This document shows, one piece after another, positions 7,263 to 9,387 of a DNA stretch of 9,387 bases. A program made the translations under genes and the position numbers. The stretch comes from Pseudomonadota bacterium (GTDB lineage: Bacteria > Pseudomonadota > Alphaproteobacteria > Rhizobiales > Devosiaceae). Below the pieces are notes generated by a model that worked only from the letters and a program-made list of their open reading frames with translations, was not told the DNA's origin and did no database searches. The DNA lies in assembly GCA_023390785.1 (NCBI GenBank), contig JAEWCE010000206.1, forward strand, positions 1 through 9,387, written 5' to 3'. Numbering within the stretch: the stretch's first letter is position 1; each line of letters opens with the position of its first letter.

Positions 7263-8213
7263 TCAGGCGCCGAGGGCCGCCAGCGCCGCCTCGACATCAG
7301 CCGGGCTGCCGACGGCACTCGCCGCCGCCTCCGGCGCAATGCGCTTGGCGAGGCCGGTGAGCACCTTGCCGGCGCCGAGCTCGTACAGCTCGGTCACCCC
7401 GCCCTCGCCGGCCAGCCATTTGACGCTCTCGGTCCAGCGCACCATGCCCGTCACCTGCTCGACCAGATGCGCCTTGATCGCCGCCGGATCGCTCGTGGGC
7501 CGGGCCGTCACGTTGACCACAACCGGCACCGCCGGCGCCTTGAACTCGACCTGCCCGAGCGCATGTTCCATTGCATCCGCCGCCGGTCGCATCAGCGCGC
7601 AGTGGAACGGCGCGCTCACCGGTAGCGGCAGCGCCCGCTTTGCGCCCGCCGCCTTCAGCAGCTCGATGGCCCGGGCCACCGCCCCGGCATGGCCCGAGAT
7701 GACCACCTGGCCGGGCGCATTGTCGTTGGCGACGCCGCAGACCTCGCCCTGCTCCGCATCGTTGGCGGCGCGCAGCACGGTTTCGAGGTCGAGCCCGAGG
7801 ATCGCGGCCATGGCGCCCTGCCCGACCGGCACCGCCTCCTGCATCGCCTCGCCGCGGATGCGCAGGAGCTTTGCCGCGTCGGCGACCGAGATCACTCCGG
7901 CCGCGCACAGCGCCGAATATTCGCCCAGCGAGTGCCCGGCGACATAGGCGGCCGCGTCGGCGACGCGCACCCCCTTGCTCTCCAGCACCCGCACCACCGC
8001 CAGGCTGACCGCCATCAGCGCCGGCTGCGCATTGGCGGTGAGCCGCAGCGTCTCGTCGGGGCCCTCGAACATCACCTCGCTGAGCTCTTGCCCCAGCGCG
8101 GCGTCGACCTCGTCGAACACCGCCCGTGCCTCGGGAAAGGCCGCGGCAAGGTCCTTGCCCATGCCGACCGCCTGGCTGCCCTGCCCCGGAAAAGTGAATG
8201 CCCGCTTGGCCAT
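7263..8213 (-). CDS. fabD: Malonyl-CoA:ACP S-malonyltransferase
   Basis: FabD transfers malonyl from CoA to ACP, loading the extender unit used by FabF and the other condensing enzymes in the cytoplasm. The 316 residues match the usual length. GQGSQ (10-14) forms the oxyanion region. The nucleophile Ser95 is in GHSLGEYSALCAAG, and Arg120 (the carboxylate-binding residue) is in LLRIRGEAM. The catalytic His204 lies in APFHCALM, and Gln253 is also present, so the set corresponds to E. coli Ser92/Arg117/His201/Gln250 shifted by three. The ATG at 8213 is preceded by AGGCGG (8219-8224) with a 5-base spacer and gives the family start MAKRAFTFPGQGSQ. It is the first gene of the fabD-fabG-acpP-fabF cluster. 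Upstream lies a lower-GC islet rather than a housekeeping neighbour. Confidence 0.97.
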   Translation of the reverse strand: MAKRAFTFPGQGSQAVGMGKDLAAAFPEARAVFDEVDAALGQELSEVMFEGPDETLRLTANAQPALMAVSLAVVRVLESKGVRVADAAAYVAGHSLGEYSALCAAGVISVADAAKLLRIRGEAMQEAVPVGQGAMAAILGLDLETVLRAANDAEQGEVCGVANDNAPGQVVISGHAGAVARAIELLKAAGAKRALPLPVSAPFHCALMRPAADAMEHALGQVEFKAPAVPVVVNVTARPTSDPAAIKAHLVEQVTGMVRWTESVKWLAGEGGVTELYELGAGKVLTGLAKRIAPEAAASAVGSPADVEAALAALGA

Positions 8214-8239
8214 GATGTCCGCCTTTGATGTGCTGAATC

Positions 8240-8268
8240 AGCCTACGGGCCGCCGCGCCCGGCTTCAA
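8240..8268 (-). promoter_or_regulatory. Weak candidate sigma-70-type promoter for fabD
   Basis: On the minus strand, TTGAAG (8268-8263) is followed after exactly 17 bases by TAGGCT (8245-8240), about 27 bases before the fabD ATG. The match is 4/6 at -35 and 3/6 at -10, so it is tentative. A second TTGACT (8307-8302) has no acceptable -10 at the right distance. Either way the fabD promoter should lie in 8214-8310, between fabD and the end of the decayed gene. Confidence 0.25.
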
Positions 8269-8309
8269 GTTGGCGGTGCGTTTGAGCGAATGAGTTACCG
8301 CAGTCAAGA

Positions 8310-8621
8310 TCAGAGCGGCTTCTTTCGGAGGCGGAACATTGCTAGCCAGTCAGCCATTGAGACGAAGCTGTTACCATGACGATCGCGCAGTGTTCTCCTA
8401 TCCTCCGAATACGTGATTCATCCGCCGGTCTCCTCCGCCAACTCGCTCAATTGGCTACGAGCATCGAAACCGATGGTTCCTCAGGTGCCATCGTCTGAAT
8501 GGTCTGCGACGAACTGCCAGAGCCGAAAATCGGTACCGTCCATCCAACCGGCGCTGTAGCATCGTTCACTAATGCTACTCATCAAGTCTCGGAGTCGCCG
8601 CTGCGACTTCGTAAGCTGCAT
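8310..8621 (-). pseudogene. Decayed small conserved protein gene with two in-frame TGA codons
   Basis: Reading from the ATG at 8621, one frame runs 103 codons to a final TGA at 8312-8310, broken by TGA at 8483-8481 and 8420-8418. The three segments are 46, 20 and 35 codons and read like parts of one protein. The first contains ERCYSAGWMDGTDFRLW, the second SQLSELAEETGG, the third FVSMADWLAMFR. From memory, this order resembles a family of short uncharacterised bacterial proteins with a C-x-A-G-W...LW half followed by a GGWI half; in that comparison the second TGA sits where Trp (TGG) is expected. The first TGA could derive from TGG or CGA. A good ribosome binding site (GAGGTG, 8629-8634, 7-base spacer) supports a former real start. 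Real Trp codons in the frame are TGG, so general TGA reading as Trp is unlikely. Function unknown. As it stands only a 46-residue fragment would be made. Confidence 0.6.
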
Positions 8622-8633
8622 GTGTCCGCACCT

Positions 8634-8639
8634 CATAAT
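8634..8639 (+). promoter_or_regulatory. Possible -10 box of the PIN-like gene, implying a near-leaderless mRNA
   Basis: CATAAT matches TATAAT at five of six positions and ends 11 bases before the ATG at 8651. Transcription would begin about 5 bases before the start codon. The -35 position (8611-8616) is a poor match, and no strong ribosome binding site precedes the ATG, which fits a near-leaderless mRNA but is weak evidence. The box abuts and overlaps by one base the ribosome binding site of the divergent gene. Confidence 0.2.
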
Positions 8640-8650
8640 TCTTCGGCGAC

Positions 8651-9322
8651 ATGAATACTGCATTTATCTACTTGGATACGAATATCCTCAAATTTGCCGC
8701 CTACAGGAAAATGCGGCTTATTCCCACTCTCCAGCACGTCCGATGGGGAAAAATCGAAGATTGGGTGACCGTGTATTCGCGCGTCGAGACCGACACACGA
8801 CGTGAAATCAAGGACGAGAACCTTCGCGTTGAGATTGGCTACCTGCGCTTGATCTCAGACGCGGGCAAGGCTGGTCGTGCTCGCTTCTTCATGAATAACG
8901 AAACAGTATTAGAGAGTTGGGGGCTTCCAGGCATCTGGGATACGATGGATGGCGACTCTTTTCAGCCGATCGAATACGCCCCAGCGCCCGTGAACTATGG
9001 CAGGGTTATCATGGGTGTAGGTATGGACACCAAGAGGGCACAGCAGGAATTTATCGCAAGTCTCCCTCACCCGCGGCTTGCCCAACTCAAAAAATGGACC
9101 GGCGCATCTCAGGGAAAAAGCACCAATCGAAACCAACTCCTCGACGCATTTCACATATGGTGCGCCGAATACAATGGTTGCACGTACTTTCTTACGCTCG
9201 ACCTAAAGCTTATTCGATCACTAACTCCTCATTTTTCAAGAATAGGAACCTTGCCGATACAGCCCTCGCGCCTTGCGAAGACTTTGGGTCTAGTTCACGA
9301 CGATTTTGACCCAACGGTTTAG
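8651..9322 (+). CDS. PIN-like domain protein with a long central insertion, putative ribonuclease
   Basis: I do not recognise a named family, but the two ends look like a PIN nuclease fold. FIYLDTNILKFAA (residues 5-17) has the first acidic site Asp9 with Asn11. NQLLDAFHIWCAEYNGCTYF followed by LTLDLKLI (161-188) supplies Asp165 and Asp184 in the usual C-terminal arrangement. The second acidic residue could be Glu46, Glu84 or Glu88. PIN proteins are typically metal-dependent ribonucleases, often toxins. This one has 223 residues, longer than the roughly 130-150 of VapC-type toxins, with the extra length between the first and third motifs. No antitoxin gene is visible beside it; the only neighbour is the decayed divergent frame 29 bases away. 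A 60-base sample (8701-8760) is 50% GC against 70% for a fabD sample, which suggests horizontal acquisition. The ATG at 8651 has only a weak ribosome binding site but is needed to keep the DTN motif. Confidence 0.7.
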   Translation: MNTAFIYLDTNILKFAAYRKMRLIPTLQHVRWGKIEDWVTVYSRVETDTRREIKDENLRVEIGYLRLISDAGKAGRARFFMNNETVLESWGLPGIWDTMDGDSFQPIEYAPAPVNYGRVIMGVGMDTKRAQQEFIASLPHPRLAQLKKWTGASQGKSTNRNQLLDAFHIWCAEYNGCTYFLTLDLKLIRSLTPHFSRIGTLPIQPSRLAKTLGLVHDDFDPTV

Positions 9323-9387
9323 CATTCTTCTTGCCTTTCCCCCGCTTTTGCCCTATCTCCCGCCTCGCATTCGTTCGGCCGGGGGCT

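Noticed and set aside
6309..7625. Plus-strand open frame opposite fabG and fabD
   Set aside because: It is antisense to two genes with complete catalytic residues and has His/Arg-rich shadow composition.
8460..8480. GGAAC-N16-CGTA on the minus strand as a second EcfG promoter
   Set aside because: The -10 part is CGTA instead of CGTT, it lies inside the decayed gene, and it is too far from fabD to be convincing.
8310..8621. General use of TGA as tryptophan in this organism
   Set aside because: TGA is the proper stop of the kinase, acpP and this frame itself, and Trp is encoded by TGG throughout the window.
8622..8663. Upstream ATG for the small minus-strand frame (8663)
   Set aside because: It would overlap the start of the PIN-like gene. 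The ATG at 8621 has a better ribosome binding site and a more natural N-terminus.
9323..9387. C-rich and G-rich runs at the right edge as a terminator for the PIN-like gene
   Set aside because: The possible arms are only 5-6 bases long, far apart and without a T-run; the window ends before anything decisive.

Overview
The window looks like a chromosomal stretch from a GC-rich alphaproteobacterium, most likely Hyphomicrobiales and possibly Devosia-like. Three things point there: the gene order fabD-fabG-acpP-fabF followed by mltG-yicC-gmk, an HWE-type histidine kinase, and an apparent EcfG-type general-stress promoter. The genus is an inference from style and gene order, not from a database match.

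Layout, in transcription order on the minus strand: fabD (8213-7263), fabG (7217-6477), acpP (6227-5991) and fabF (5964-4699) form a type II fatty-acid synthesis cluster. Farther left, mltG (2733-1615), yicC (1596-703) and gmk (691-50) form a tight second operon, with gaps of 18 and 11 bases. It serves peptidoglycan processing, RNA turnover and GMP phosphorylation. A plus-strand gene (2912-4687) separates the two blocks. It encodes a soluble histidine kinase with three PAS domains, converges on fabF with an 11-base gap and diverges from mltG. Just upstream of its start is GGAAC-N17-CGTT (2857-2882), which matches the alphaproteobacterial EcfG consensus. The kinase is therefore a good candidate input or feedback component of the PhyR-NepR-EcfG general stress response.

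The right end (about 8310-9322) is different in character. Hand counts of single 60-base lines give about 50-53% GC here against 70% in fabD. It holds a minus-strand frame of 103 codons interrupted by two in-frame TGA codons (8621-8310), probably a decayed small conserved gene. Diverging from it is a plus-strand 223-residue protein (8651-9322) with the N- and C-terminal motifs of a PIN-like nuclease and a long unusual middle section. This pair looks like a small acquired islet beside the fab cluster.

Intergenic stretches: 2734-2911 holds the stress-type promoter and an inverted repeat. Bases 6228-6476 form a long acpP leader with GC-rich inverted repeats. Bases 8214-8309 hold a weak fabD promoter candidate. 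In 9323-9387 I see only pyrimidine-rich sequence with no supported feature.
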